DNA of 64,000 bases from Acidobacteriota bacterium (GTDB taxonomy: Bacteria; Acidobacteriota; Thermoanaerobaculia; Multivoradales; JAGPDF01). The first letter of the stretch is position 1, and every line of letters starts with the position of its first letter. This document shows positions 38,652 through 48,030 of the stretch, one piece after another. The stretch lies in the NCBI GenBank assembly GCA_014584695.1, contig JACTMI010000014.1:62001-126000 (forward strand), in the 5' to 3' direction. The notes under the pieces are model-generated. The model searched no databases and had not been told where the DNA came from. It saw only the letters and a program-made list of their open reading frames with translations. The translations under genes were made by a program, and so were the position numbers.

Positions 38652-40193
38652 GTGGGACGCGAGAGCGCGAAGATCCTGCCTGTAGCCGAGCTGGCGGAGG
38701 TGCGAGAGCGACTGCGGGTGGAGGGAAGGGCGGTCGTGCAGTGCCACGGCTGCTTCGACATCGTCCACCCCGGCCACCTGCGGTATCTGCGATTCGCGCG
38801 CGAGCAAGGCGACGTGCTGATCGTTTCCGTGACCGCGGACGGCGCGGTCGGCAAGGGGCCGGATCGGCCCTACATCGGCGAGGACCTGCGGCTCGAGAAC
38901 CTGGCGGCGATCGAGTACGTCGACTACGTCTGTCTCGACAACCACCACTGGGCGGGGCCAGTGCTCGAGGCCCTGCGCCCAGACGTCTACGTCAAGGGTC
39001 GAGAGTACGAGCAGAGCGGCGATCCCCGCTTCGCGCGCGAGCGCGAGCTGGTGGAGAGCTGGGGCGGGCGCGTGATCTTCAGCTCGGGCGAAGTCGTCTA
39101 CTCTTCGACCTTCATCCTCAGCCAGTTCCGCGACCGCTTCCGCCTGGAGCAGGATCGCGTCCGCTCGTACGCGCGGCGGCACGAGTTGAGCCGGCCGCGG
39201 CTCGAAACGGCGCTCGGCAAGATGCTGGGCGCGCGGGTGCTGGTGGTCGGCGACCCGATCGTCGACCGCTATGTCCACTGTGACGCCTTGTCGGTGGCGG
39301 CCGAGAGCCCGATCCTGTCGGTGATGCCACTGCGCGAAGAGGTCTTCCTGGGCGCCGGAGCGCTGATCGCGAGACAGGTGCTGGCCCTGGGTGGCGAGGC
39401 GACTTTCCTGACCGCGGTCGACGAGGGCCCCGAGCGGGCGCGCTTCGCGGCGGAGCTCGAGCGCGCGGGTATCCCCTTCCTGCCGCTGACGGCCGAGCGC
39501 CGCACGGTCTACGAGAAGACCCGCTACCTGGTGGACGAGAGCAAGGTCTTCAAGGTCAATCGCGGCGGGTGGGCGCCGCTCTCGACCGCGGCCGCGCGTG
39601 CTCTCACGATCGCCATCGAGCGCGCCCTGCCGGACTTCGACGCCGTGATCGCCACCGATTTCGGCTACGGCCTCTTCGGTGGCGGGGTGGCGGCCGAGAT
39701 CGGCCAGGCGGCCAGGGCTGCGGAGCGCCCGCTCTACGTCGACGTCAGCCAGTCGGCGCGCACCAACCTGCTGAGATTCGAACGCCCGCGGCTGGCGACG
39801 CCGACGGAGGCCGAGCTCCGCCTCGCCTATGGGGACGAAGAGAGCGGCTTGTCGGTCCTGGCGGCGCGCTTCTACCGGGACACCGAGGCGCAACGTCTGA
39901 TCCTCACGCTGGGCAAGCGGGGGGTGGTGCTGTTCGAGCCCCCGGTCGAAGCGGGCGCTCGGCTGTCGAGCGACTATCTACCCGCCTTCGTCTCCCACCC
40001 GGTCGATCCAGTCGGCGCTGGGGATGCCTTCCTGGCAACAGCAGCGCTCACCGATCTCGTGGGTGAGACCAGTTCCTGCGCCGCCTATCTGGCGAGCTGC
40101 GTCGCGGCGCTGCACGTGAACCGGTTGGGCAACGAGCCGGTCGATCTCGGCGACCTGTCGGGTTTCCTGAGCGGCAGGCCGGAGCTCGCCTGA
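38652..40193 (+). CDS. Bifunctional nucleotidyltransferase (N-terminal) - PfkB kinase (C-terminal), HldE/RfaE-related with reversed domain order
   Basis: N-terminal HGCFDIVHPGHLRYLRFAREQGDVLIVSVTAD...RPDVYVKGREYE; C-terminal PfkB VLVVGDPIVDRYVHCD...VDPVGAGDAFLATAAL. Confidence 0.88.
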   Translation: MGRESAKILPVAELAEVRERLRVEGRAVVQCHGCFDIVHPGHLRYLRFAREQGDVLIVSVTADGAVGKGPDRPYIGEDLRLENLAAIEYVDYVCLDNHHWAGPVLEALRPDVYVKGREYEQSGDPRFARERELVESWGGRVIFSSGEVVYSSTFILSQFRDRFRLEQDRVRSYARRHELSRPRLETALGKMLGARVLVVGDPIVDRYVHCDALSVAAESPILSVMPLREEVFLGAGALIARQVLALGGEATFLTAVDEGPERARFAAELERAGIPFLPLTAERRTVYEKTRYLVDESKVFKVNRGGWAPLSTAAARALTIAIERALPDFDAVIATDFGYGLFGGGVAAEIGQAARAAERPLYVDVSQSARTNLLRFERPRLATPTEAELRLAYGDEESGLSVLAARFYRDTEAQRLILTLGKRGVVLFEPPVEAGARLSSDYLPAFVSHPVDPVGAGDAFLATAALTDLVGETSSCAAYLASCVAALHVNRLGNEPVDLGDLSGFLSGRPELA

Positions 40194-41206
40194 ACGGAGC
40201 CCGAGGTGGCGCGGGCTGGCGGCGCGCGCTCTCGCTCACCGCCGCAGTCGGACTGTCGGCGCTCTGCGTCTGGTGGCTGGGCCGCCGGATCGAGGCCGAG
40301 CAGCTCCTGGCGGCGGTCGAGGGGGCCGAGCGCCTGCCGCTCCTGGCTGCACTCGGGAGCAAAGCCCTGGGCTTCTACTGCCTCGCGAGCCGCTCCAGAG
40401 CCCTCTTCGTGCGATTCGGCGATTGGCCGCTCGGACACTTCGTGCGCGCTCACTTGGTCGGGTTTGGGGGCAACGCTCTGTTGCCTTTCCGGTTGGGCGA
40501 GCTGCTGCGTGCCCGCTCTCTGGGGCGCCAAACCGGGCTGCCGATCTCCTCGTGCCTGGGCGCGGCGGTCGTCGAGCGGGCGCTCGATCTGCTCTGGCTG
40601 ACGCTCTTCGTGCTGCTGTTCCCGGCCCTGCTCGCCTTCGATCCCTCGCGACGGACGGGCCTGGCGTGGATGGCCTTGGCGCTCGGCCTCGGGATGGCAG
40701 CCTCTCCTTGGCTCGGCCGGCTGGCGGTCGCGGGATTGGGTCGCTTCCTGCGTTGGACACGGCTGGGCGGCGACGGATTCTCCGGGCGCCTGTCACGCGC
40801 CATCGAGGCCTTCCTGACCGGCGTGACGACCGTTCGCTCGCCCCGTCGCTTCCTCGTTGCTTCGTCGTGGACGCTCGGGTACTGGGTTTGTGGCGTCGTC
40901 AGCATCGGACTCTGGCTGGTGGCCTTCGATCTCCGGTTGCCGTGGCATGCCGCGCCGCTGGTTCTCGTATTCGTCGCTCTCGGCGTGGCGCTCCCCGCTG
41001 CTCCCGGCTTCCTCGGCACTTACCACGTGGCGGTGGTGGCCGCGCTGCGGCTGTTCGACGTGCCGATCGATCGTGCCGTGGCGGTGGCGATCGTTGGGCA
41101 CTTCGTCGCCACGGTGCCCGCGGCGCTCGTCGCGCTCCCACTGCTCGTCGCAGAGTTGCGGAGGACACGCCGGCCGACGCCGGAGGAGCCCAGGAGTGAT
41201 GGTTAG
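40190..41206 (+). CDS. UPF0104 / lysylphosphatidylglycerol-synthase-type TM family protein (probable CTG start)
   Basis: In-frame extension LNGARGGAGWRRALSLTAAVGLSALCVWWLGRRIEAEQLLAAVEGAERLPLLAALGSKALGFY upstream of the track start; GNALLPFRLGELLRARSLGRQTGLPISSCLGAAVVERALDLLWL. Confidence 0.8.
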   Translation: MNGARGGAGWRRALSLTAAVGLSALCVWWLGRRIEAEQLLAAVEGAERLPLLAALGSKALGFYCLASRSRALFVRFGDWPLGHFVRAHLVGFGGNALLPFRLGELLRARSLGRQTGLPISSCLGAAVVERALDLLWLTLFVLLFPALLAFDPSRRTGLAWMALALGLGMAASPWLGRLAVAGLGRFLRWTRLGGDGFSGRLSRAIEAFLTGVTTVRSPRRFLVASSWTLGYWVCGVVSIGLWLVAFDLRLPWHAAPLVLVFVALGVALPAAPGFLGTYHVAVVAALRLFDVPIDRAVAVAIVGHFVATVPAALVALPLLVAELRRTRRPTPEEPRSDG

Positions 41207-43022
41207 CCGCGGGGTGCGCCAGGCGTTGGCCGCGATGCTGCTCGCGGGCGCGCTCGGCGGCTATCTCGCGATCGTCTGGGCGCGCTTTCCGGGCTGGGTC
41301 ATCCAGATAGGCGCGCTTCAGTACGCGACGCCAGGCTATCTGTTCACCGCTGGATGGTGGGCCCTGCTCGGCAGTTTGGCGGTCGCCGGAGCGACGATAC
41401 TCGGGCTCGAATGGGCGCGCCCTGCCGGTCGGGTGGCGCGCATGGAGGCCGCTTGGAGGCGGGATGGCGATCCGAGTTGGATCGCGGCGCTCTGTCTGAT
41501 CGGCCTGGCCGGCGGGCTGCTGGTCCGCGGCCTGCTGCTCGACGGCGCGGCGCTCACGGACGACGAGGCCTCTTACCGTTTCGCCGCGGAACTGCTGGCT
41601 TCGGGGAGGCTCTTCGTCGAGTCGCCGCCGATGAAGCTGCACTTCGATCACGCGTTCCTCATCAACGACGGGCGATTGCAGACGCTCTACTTTCTCGGTT
41701 GGCCCGCGCTCCAGGCGCCGTTCGTTCTCGCAGGCGCCCCGGGGGCGGCGAACGCGTTCTACTTCGCCCTGGGGATCCCGGCCGTCTTCCTCGCGGCGCG
41801 CTGCCACCTCGGCACCGCCTGGGCCCGCCTGGTCGGCCTGCTCTACGCCACGAGCCCCTTTCTACTCGTCCTCGCCGCCACCGAGCTCAGCCACACCACC
41901 TGCCTGACCGCTCTCGGCTGGGCCTACCTCGCATGGCTGCGGAGTCGAGCTGTGGAATGCGGTTCGTCGACGCACGCCCTGTTCGCCGCCTGTCTCTCGA
42001 TCGCTTTCTTCATTCGTCCCATCTCGGCAGTCGGGGTCGGGGGCCCGCTCGCCCTGCTGTGGCTCAGGGATCGGCTCGCGCGGCGCAAGGGCGCGCTCGC
42101 CGCGGGATTGGCGTTCGCCGCTCCCGCGCTGCTGTTCGCCACGCTGTTTCTCGGCGCGCAGAGGGAGCTGCACGGCTCGCCCTGGAAGACCGGCTACGCG
42201 CACGGCCGGGAGTACCACAGGGAGAACGGCTTTCGTTTCACCCCTTGGTTCCCGCCACCGCCGGGAGACGTTCCCGGGTTCGAGTTCCGCCGGCCGATCG
42301 AGGCGGCGGCGAAGACTGCCAACGGCCTCCTCCGCCTCGGCTTCGATCTCACCGGCTGGCCGATCGGTCTGCTGCTGCTCGTGCCGGCCTTGCGGGCGCG
42401 CGGATCGAGCTCCGCCTGGGCGGTGTTCGCCGGCGGCCTCGCTGCCGTCTTCTTCCAGAAGGACCCGGGGATCGACACCTTCGGCCCGGTGCATTTCGCG
42501 GAGCTCGCGCTTCCCGTCTACCTGCTCTTCGGATTCGCGGCGGCGCGCTGGTCCGACGGAGCTGGCGCCCTCGGAGCGCGGTTCCGGAGGTCCGAGCAGC
42601 GACGGGTCCTCGCGCCGATCGTGCTCCTCGGTCTCGCGCTCGTCGCCGCGCCCGGATTCGTCTTCGTGCGCTGGAACACGCTCGCGGTGGTCGCGCGAAG
42701 CATCCGGGCGCCGGAGAGGTTGGCCGCGCAGGCGATCGAGCCGCCGGGCGTCGTCTTCGCGAGCTTCCCCTACTTGCCCTGTCCGCCCTGGCCCGCGAGG
42801 TCTTTTCGCCACCTGCGGCCCGGCAACGATCCCGACCTCTCGAATCCGATCCTGTGGGTCAATCATGTCGACGTCGCGAGCGACCGGGAGCTGCTGCGGC
42901 ATTTTCCTGGCCGCAGCGGATACCTGATGCTCTGGGACCCGGCCTGCCGGCTGGCGTTCATCCCGATCGAGCGTCCGGAGCTGGATTCGGTGCCTCCAGG
43001 TCGACAGACGTTCTTTCGCTGA
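41199..43022 (+). CDS. GT-C-like multispanning membrane protein
   Basis: ATG at 41199; DGAALTDDEASYRFAAELLASGRLFVESPPMKLHFDHAFLINDGRLQTLYFLGWPAL; many TM helices. Confidence 0.75.
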   Translation: MVSRGVRQALAAMLLAGALGGYLAIVWARFPGWVIQIGALQYATPGYLFTAGWWALLGSLAVAGATILGLEWARPAGRVARMEAAWRRDGDPSWIAALCLIGLAGGLLVRGLLLDGAALTDDEASYRFAAELLASGRLFVESPPMKLHFDHAFLINDGRLQTLYFLGWPALQAPFVLAGAPGAANAFYFALGIPAVFLAARCHLGTAWARLVGLLYATSPFLLVLAATELSHTTCLTALGWAYLAWLRSRAVECGSSTHALFAACLSIAFFIRPISAVGVGGPLALLWLRDRLARRKGALAAGLAFAAPALLFATLFLGAQRELHGSPWKTGYAHGREYHRENGFRFTPWFPPPPGDVPGFEFRRPIEAAAKTANGLLRLGFDLTGWPIGLLLLVPALRARGSSSAWAVFAGGLAAVFFQKDPGIDTFGPVHFAELALPVYLLFGFAAARWSDGAGALGARFRRSEQRRVLAPIVLLGLALVAAPGFVFVRWNTLAVVARSIRAPERLAAQAIEPPGVVFASFPYLPCPPWPARSFRHLRPGNDPDLSNPILWVNHVDVASDRELLRHFPGRSGYLMLWDPACRLAFIPIERPELDSVPPGRQTFFR

Positions 43023-43041
43023 TCCGGCCGGCGAGTCCGGC

Positions 43042-44631
43042 TTGATAGCGTCGCCGGTCGTGAACGCCGACTCCGAGGTCGCGAGCGCGGCGTCGGCCGC
43101 GGGGTCGGCGCGCCGTGGGTCGAGCTCTTCTGCGGCACTTCTTCTCCTAGCCCTTCTCGCCGTCGCTTCTCCCGTCGCGACCGGCCGCTATCCGCCGATC
43201 CTCGATCTGCCGCAGATGCTGGCGCAGGTCGATCTCGCCGCGGCGGTGGTGCGGGGCGAGGCGCCGGAGATGGAGCTGCGGTGGCTGTCGCCGAACAAGA
43301 TCGCCTATCCGGTGCTGGCGCTGGCGCGGTGGCTGGGGGGCGACGCCTGGGGGCCGCGGCTGGCGGTTTTCGGGGTGCTGGCGCTCGGGGTCGCCGGGAT
43401 CTTCCTCTTCGCGCGCCGGCGCGGCCGGGCGCCGGAGGCGGCGCTGCTGGCGACGGTGTGGCTGTGGAGCGGCTCGCTCTACGTCGGCCTCTTCCACTTC
43501 GTGCTCGGCCTGCTGCCCGGCCTCTACTGGCTCGACGAGCTCACCCGGCCGCGGCCGGGCGGAGCGCGGCGGCTGGCGCTGCGCGCGGCGGCCGGCGCGT
43601 GGCTGCTCTATCTCGCCCACGCGCTCTGGCTGGCGGCCGGCCTGCTCTTCCTGCCGCTCGCGCTGCTCGCCCGGCGGGCGCCGCGCGCGGAATGGCTGGC
43701 CCGGCTGGCCGGGGTGGCGCCCGTGGTGGCCCTGGCGCTCGCCTGGTACCCGAGCCTCGAGCGCGGCGGCTGGGGCACCAGCACGCTCGCGGCGGCGCCG
43801 CTGCTCGAGCGGCTCGGCTCGCCCGCGGCGATCGTCGCGACCTTCCTCGGAGGCTTGCGCGGCCCGGTCGAAGCCTGGTTGCTCGCCGCGCTGGCGCTGT
43901 GGGTGGGGACGGGGCTCGCGGTCGCCTGGCGCCAGCGGCGGCGACTGGCGCTGGAGCCGCCCGCCAATCCAGAGGCCACGGTCGACCTTGCGCTGGTCGC
44001 GACCGGCGGCGCGCTCGCCCTGTTCGCCCTCCTGGCTCCCGAATCGTTCGGCGACACGGCGCTGTTCGGCCGCCGCTGGGCCTGGTTCGCGGGGCTCCTG
44101 ATCGTCCTCGGCGCGCCGCCGCCGCCGCTCGGCGCGCGGCTGCGCCGGGCGCTGGCGGCGCTCGTCGTCGCCGCCTTCGCGGTCGTCACCTGGAGCGTCT
44201 GGGCCCAGACCGACCGCCGCTACCTGGGCGGCCTCGAGCCGCTCCTCGCCGCGATCGAGCCCGCTGACCGCGTGCTCGGCCTCGACACGGTCGGGCCGCC
44301 GCCGGGGCTCTGGGTGCCGGTGCTGCGCCACGCCGGGGCGTGGGCGCAGGTCGAGCGGGGCGCCGAGGTCGGGTTCAGCTTCGCCGAAGTTCCGACCTCG
44401 CTGGTGGTCTACCGCGGGCTGCCGGTGCGGCGCGGCTGGACCGCGTGGCTCCACAATCAGCCGGAGCGCCTGCTCGACCGCGACCTCGAGCACTTCTCGA
44501 AAGTCCTGCTGGCGGCTTCGCCCGCCGACCAGGCCGCCTTCCGCGCCCGCTTCGCCGGTTTCGAGCCGGTCGCCAGTCGGGGTCCCTGGACCCTCTGGGC
44601 GCGCGCCCGGGTGGCTTCGCCGTCAGGCTAA
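43042..44631 (+). CDS. Multispanning membrane protein of unknown function (GT-C-like)
   Basis: Repeated hydrophobic helices; YPPILDLPQMLAQVDLAAAVVRGEAPEMELRWLSPNKIAYPVLALAR; TTG start. Confidence 0.65.
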   Translation: MIASPVVNADSEVASAASAAGSARRGSSSSAALLLLALLAVASPVATGRYPPILDLPQMLAQVDLAAAVVRGEAPEMELRWLSPNKIAYPVLALARWLGGDAWGPRLAVFGVLALGVAGIFLFARRRGRAPEAALLATVWLWSGSLYVGLFHFVLGLLPGLYWLDELTRPRPGGARRLALRAAAGAWLLYLAHALWLAAGLLFLPLALLARRAPRAEWLARLAGVAPVVALALAWYPSLERGGWGTSTLAAAPLLERLGSPAAIVATFLGGLRGPVEAWLLAALALWVGTGLAVAWRQRRRLALEPPANPEATVDLALVATGGALALFALLAPESFGDTALFGRRWAWFAGLLIVLGAPPPPLGARLRRALAALVVAAFAVVTWSVWAQTDRRYLGGLEPLLAAIEPADRVLGLDTVGPPPGLWVPVLRHAGAWAQVERGAEVGFSFAEVPTSLVVYRGLPVRRGWTAWLHNQPERLLDRDLEHFSKVLLAASPADQAAFRARFAGFEPVASRGPWTLWARARVASPSG

Positions 44632-47168
44632 GGCGCGGGCGCGCCCGGCGCGCCGAAGCGGCGGGCGAGCAGATGGCGGTGGAAGGCGAGCAGCGCGCCG
44701 CGCTCGCTCCAGAGGGCTCGGGCGCGGGCCACCTCGACTTCGGAAAGCGTGGCGAGCAGCTCCGCCGGCGGCGCGGCGGGACGGCGCGCGACCAGCAACG
44801 AGAAGGTCTCGAACCAGGTCCGGTCGCGCTCGAGCAGCATCCCGCTCTCGTACTCGACCACCGGCAGGTCGTCGACGTGGGGCGGCACCCGGGCGAGCAG
44901 CGGCTCGAGCTCCGCCGGCCCCACAAGATAGCAGAGGGCGAGGTCGCCGGGACCGCGGATGCCGAGCGCCGCGAGCGCCGCGGCCACGCGCGGCTCGGCC
45001 ATCGCGGCGGCCGCGGCCGCGCCGTCCCAGAGCTCGCGCTCGCGCCGCCCGGTGACGATGGTGAACGAGTTGAGCGCCGCCGGTTCGTACCAGACGACGG
45101 TCGACGGGAAGACGTCGCGAAAAGCGCGCAGGATCTGCAGATAGTTGGCGGTGGTCAGCGAGTAGGTCGGCAGCCACATCGAGGCGACCCCGCCGGGCTC
45201 GAGCCGGCTCGCCAGCAGCTCGAAGTACTCGCGGCTGTAGAGGGCGCCGTTGCCGGCGTAGCGCGGGTGGATCGAGTCGGAGAGGACGGCGTCGAAGCGC
45301 TCCGCGGTGGCGAGCAGGAAGTTGCGGCCGTCGTTGATCTCGACCCGCACCCGGGGATCGGCGAGCACGCCGTGGTTGACCCCCGCGAACCAGCGGTCGG
45401 AGGCGGCGAGCACCGCCGGGCTGATCTCGACGATGCGGATCTGCTCGACCGGGTGCTGGGCGACCGCGTGGGCGGTGCCGCCGCTGCCGAAGCCGATGTG
45501 GACCACGCTCCGGGTGCGGCCGGCGCCGAGCAGCAGCGGCAAGTGCCCCTGCATCATCTGCACGGCGTAGAGGTCGTGGCTGGTGCCGGCGACGTTGACG
45601 CCGTTGAGCTCGAGCGAGAGGTAGGGCCCGGCCGGATCGACCAGCCGGCGCACCGCGACCGCCGCCTGGGCGTCCTCGTGGAAGTGCAGCAGCTCTTCGG
45701 CCGCGGCGCCGCGGAAGAGGCCGGCGCCGAGGATCACCCGGTCGGCGGGCAGCAGCGGCAGCGCGGCGAGCGGCGCGAGCGCGGCGGCGGTGACGGCCGC
45801 GGGCAGGAGGCGGCGCGCTCGAGCTGCCGCCGCCGGCCGGTCGCGGGTGAGGAACCAGAGGGCGAGCGCGCCGTTGACGGCCCCGAGCGCCAGCAGGCCG
45901 TTCTGGCTGCCGAGCGCCGGCACCAGCAGGAAGCCGGCGCCCAGCGCGCCGACGATCGAGCCCGCGGTGTTGGCGCCGTAGACCCGGCCGGCGCTGGCGC
46001 CGAGGTCCCGCCCGGCGCGGTGCGCGAGCGCCACCACGAACGGGAAGCTCGCCCCCATGAGCAGCGTCGGCGGCAGCAGGATCGGCAGCACCGCCAGCAG
46101 CTGGACCAGCACCCCGGCGGCGAACTCGCGCGGTCGCACCAGCTCGGAGAGCAGCAGCAGCCGCGCGTCGAGCGAGGTGAACAGCAGCACGGTGGCGATC
46201 GCCGCGAGCGCCAGGGCGGCCTCGAGGACGGCGAGCGCCGCCGCCGGGCGCAGCCGCGCCACCCACGGCGCCGCGAGCGCGCTGCCGGCGCCGAGGCCGG
46301 CCAGGAACAGCACCAGCATCAGGCTGTAGGCGTAAACGCTCGAGCCGAAGTAGAAGACCAGGATGCGGGTCCAGAGCACCTCGCAGGCGAGGCTGGCGGC
46401 GCCCATCGCGAACGCGGCGGCGAGCAGGCCGCGGGCCGCGCGGGTGGCGGCCGGGTCCGCGGGCGCCGGCGGCTCGGGCGGACGGAGCGGCGTCGGCGCC
46501 GGCGGCGCGCCGGCCACCGCGACCTCGCGGCGGGCCACGATCACCGCCACCAGCGCCACCAGCGCTTGCGCGGTCGAGGCCATCGACAGGCTGGCCCAGA
46601 GCCCGAAGGTGCGGATGGCGAAGAAGCCGGCGAAGGCGACCCCGGCGACCGCGCCGAGGGTGTTGATCGCGTAGAGCAGCGCCGTCACCCGCTCACCTTC
46701 GCGGGCCGTGCGGCCGCGCGCGGCCTCGGCGATCAAGAGCGGCAGCGAGGCGCCCATCAGCACCGTCGGCGGCCCGAGGGCGAGCGCGGCGAGCAGCACG
46801 CGGCCGGCGGCGAAGGCCTCCGGCGCGCTGCCCACGGCGCGATAGAGCTCGACGTAGACACGGTCGATGCCGGCGAACAGCGCCGGCGAGGCCAGCGCCC
46901 AGAGCGCCACCCCGAGCTCGACCAGGCCGTAGGCCGCGAGCGGCCGGCGCCGGCGCGCGGCGCTCTTGCCGAACATCCAGGCGCCGGCGCCGAGGCCGCC
47001 CAGGAAGACCGCGAGCAGCGTCGCCGTGGCGAGCGTGGTGTTGCCGAACACCAGGCCGAGGTAGCGCAGCCAGACCACCTGATCGACCAGGCCGGCGGCG
47101 CCGGAGAAGAAGAAGAGCCCCGCGAGCAGTGCGAGCGGGCGCCGGCCCTCGGAGGCGCTAGTGGGCAT
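44628..47168 (-). CDS. Fused MFS-type membrane domain / spermidine synthase-like protein
   Basis: N-terminal TM bundle; C-terminal SpeE-like VVHIGFGSGGTAHAVAQHPVEQIRIVEISPAVLAASDRWF...DAVLSDSIHPRYAGNGALYSREYFELLASRLEPGGVASMWLP. Confidence 0.88.
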   Translation of the reverse strand: MPTSASEGRRPLALLAGLFFFSGAAGLVDQVVWLRYLGLVFGNTTLATATLLAVFLGGLGAGAWMFGKSAARRRRPLAAYGLVELGVALWALASPALFAGIDRVYVELYRAVGSAPEAFAAGRVLLAALALGPPTVLMGASLPLLIAEAARGRTAREGERVTALLYAINTLGAVAGVAFAGFFAIRTFGLWASLSMASTAQALVALVAVIVARREVAVAGAPPAPTPLRPPEPPAPADPAATRAARGLLAAAFAMGAASLACEVLWTRILVFYFGSSVYAYSLMLVLFLAGLGAGSALAAPWVARLRPAAALAVLEAALALAAIATVLLFTSLDARLLLLSELVRPREFAAGVLVQLLAVLPILLPPTLLMGASFPFVVALAHRAGRDLGASAGRVYGANTAGSIVGALGAGFLLVPALGSQNGLLALGAVNGALALWFLTRDRPAAAARARRLLPAAVTAAALAPLAALPLLPADRVILGAGLFRGAAAEELLHFHEDAQAAVAVRRLVDPAGPYLSLELNGVNVAGTSHDLYAVQMMQGHLPLLLGAGRTRSVVHIGFGSGGTAHAVAQHPVEQIRIVEISPAVLAASDRWFAGVNHGVLADPRVRVEINDGRNFLLATAERFDAVLSDSIHPRYAGNGALYSREYFELLASRLEPGGVASMWLPTYSLTTANYLQILRAFRDVFPSTVVWYEPAALNSFTIVTGRRERELWDGAAAAAAMAEPRVAAALAALGIRGPGDLALCYLVGPAELEPLLARVPPHVDDLPVVEYESGMLLERDRTWFETFSLLVARRPAAPPAELLATLSEVEVARARALWSERGALLAFHRHLLARRFGAPGAPAP

Positions 47169-48030
47169 AGACCAGGGCCACGACCGTCCCCGCCCACAGG
47201 GCGAGGTTGGCGAGGAACGGCACGTCCAGGAGGATCGCCTCGGTCGGATTGCGCGGCCCCGGCCGCTGGTAGAGCAGATAGAGGAAGCGGAAGATGCCGT
47301 AGAGCACCATCGGCAGCGTCGCCACCAGGTAGGGCGTGCCGAGGCGCGCCTGGGTCTCGGGGGCCGCCGCGTAGAGCGCGTAGCAGAGCACCGTCGAGGC
47401 CGTGGTGACGTTGATCATCTGGTCGAGGAAGACCGGCGAGTAGTGATCGAGCACGCGCCGCTGGGCGGTGGCGTTGTCGGTCATCAGCAGCAGCTCGTGG
47501 CGCCGCTTCGAGAAGGCGAGGAAGAGCGCGACGAAAGTCGTGCAGAGCAGCAGCCAGGAGGAGACCACGACGGCGATCGCGAGCGCGCCGCCGGCGACGC
47601 GCAGCACGAAGCCGCCGGCGATCGACATCACGTCGAGGATGACGATATGTTTGAAAGCGAAGGTGTAGAGCAGATTGAGCGCGAGGTAGCCGGCGAGCAC
47701 GGCGGTGAACCCGGTGCCGAGCCGCAGCGCGATGGCGGCGGCGAGCCCCGCCGCGACCGCCGCCGCGATCGCCGCCACGCGCGCCGACAGCTCGCCCGAG
47801 GCGATCGGCCGCAGCCGCTTGAGCGGATGCTGGCGGTCCTGCTCGCGGTCGGCGAGGTCGTTGACCAGGTAGACCGCCGAAGAGGCCGCGCAGAAGGCGA
47901 CGAAAGCCAGCGCGGCCGCGGCGAGCAGGCGCGGCTCCTCGAGCCGGTGGGCGAAGACCAGGGGCGCCAGCACGAAAGCGTTCTTCGCCCACTGCGCCGG
48001 GCGCAGCGAGCGGAGGAGAGCGACGGGCAT
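47158..48030 (-). CDS. UbiA-family prenyltransferase, decaprenyl-phosphate phosphoribosyltransferase-like
   Basis: LLRSLRPAQWAKNAFVLAPLVFAHRL; YLVNDLADREQDRQHPLKRLRPIASGELS. Confidence 0.88.
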   Translation of the reverse strand: MPVALLRSLRPAQWAKNAFVLAPLVFAHRLEEPRLLAAAALAFVAFCAASSAVYLVNDLADREQDRQHPLKRLRPIASGELSARVAAIAAAVAAGLAAAIALRLGTGFTAVLAGYLALNLLYTFAFKHIVILDVMSIAGGFVLRVAGGALAIAVVVSSWLLLCTTFVALFLAFSKRRHELLLMTDNATAQRRVLDHYSPVFLDQMINVTTASTVLCYALYAAAPETQARLGTPYLVATLPMVLYGIFRFLYLLYQRPGPRNPTEAILLDVPFLANLALWAGTVVALVYAH

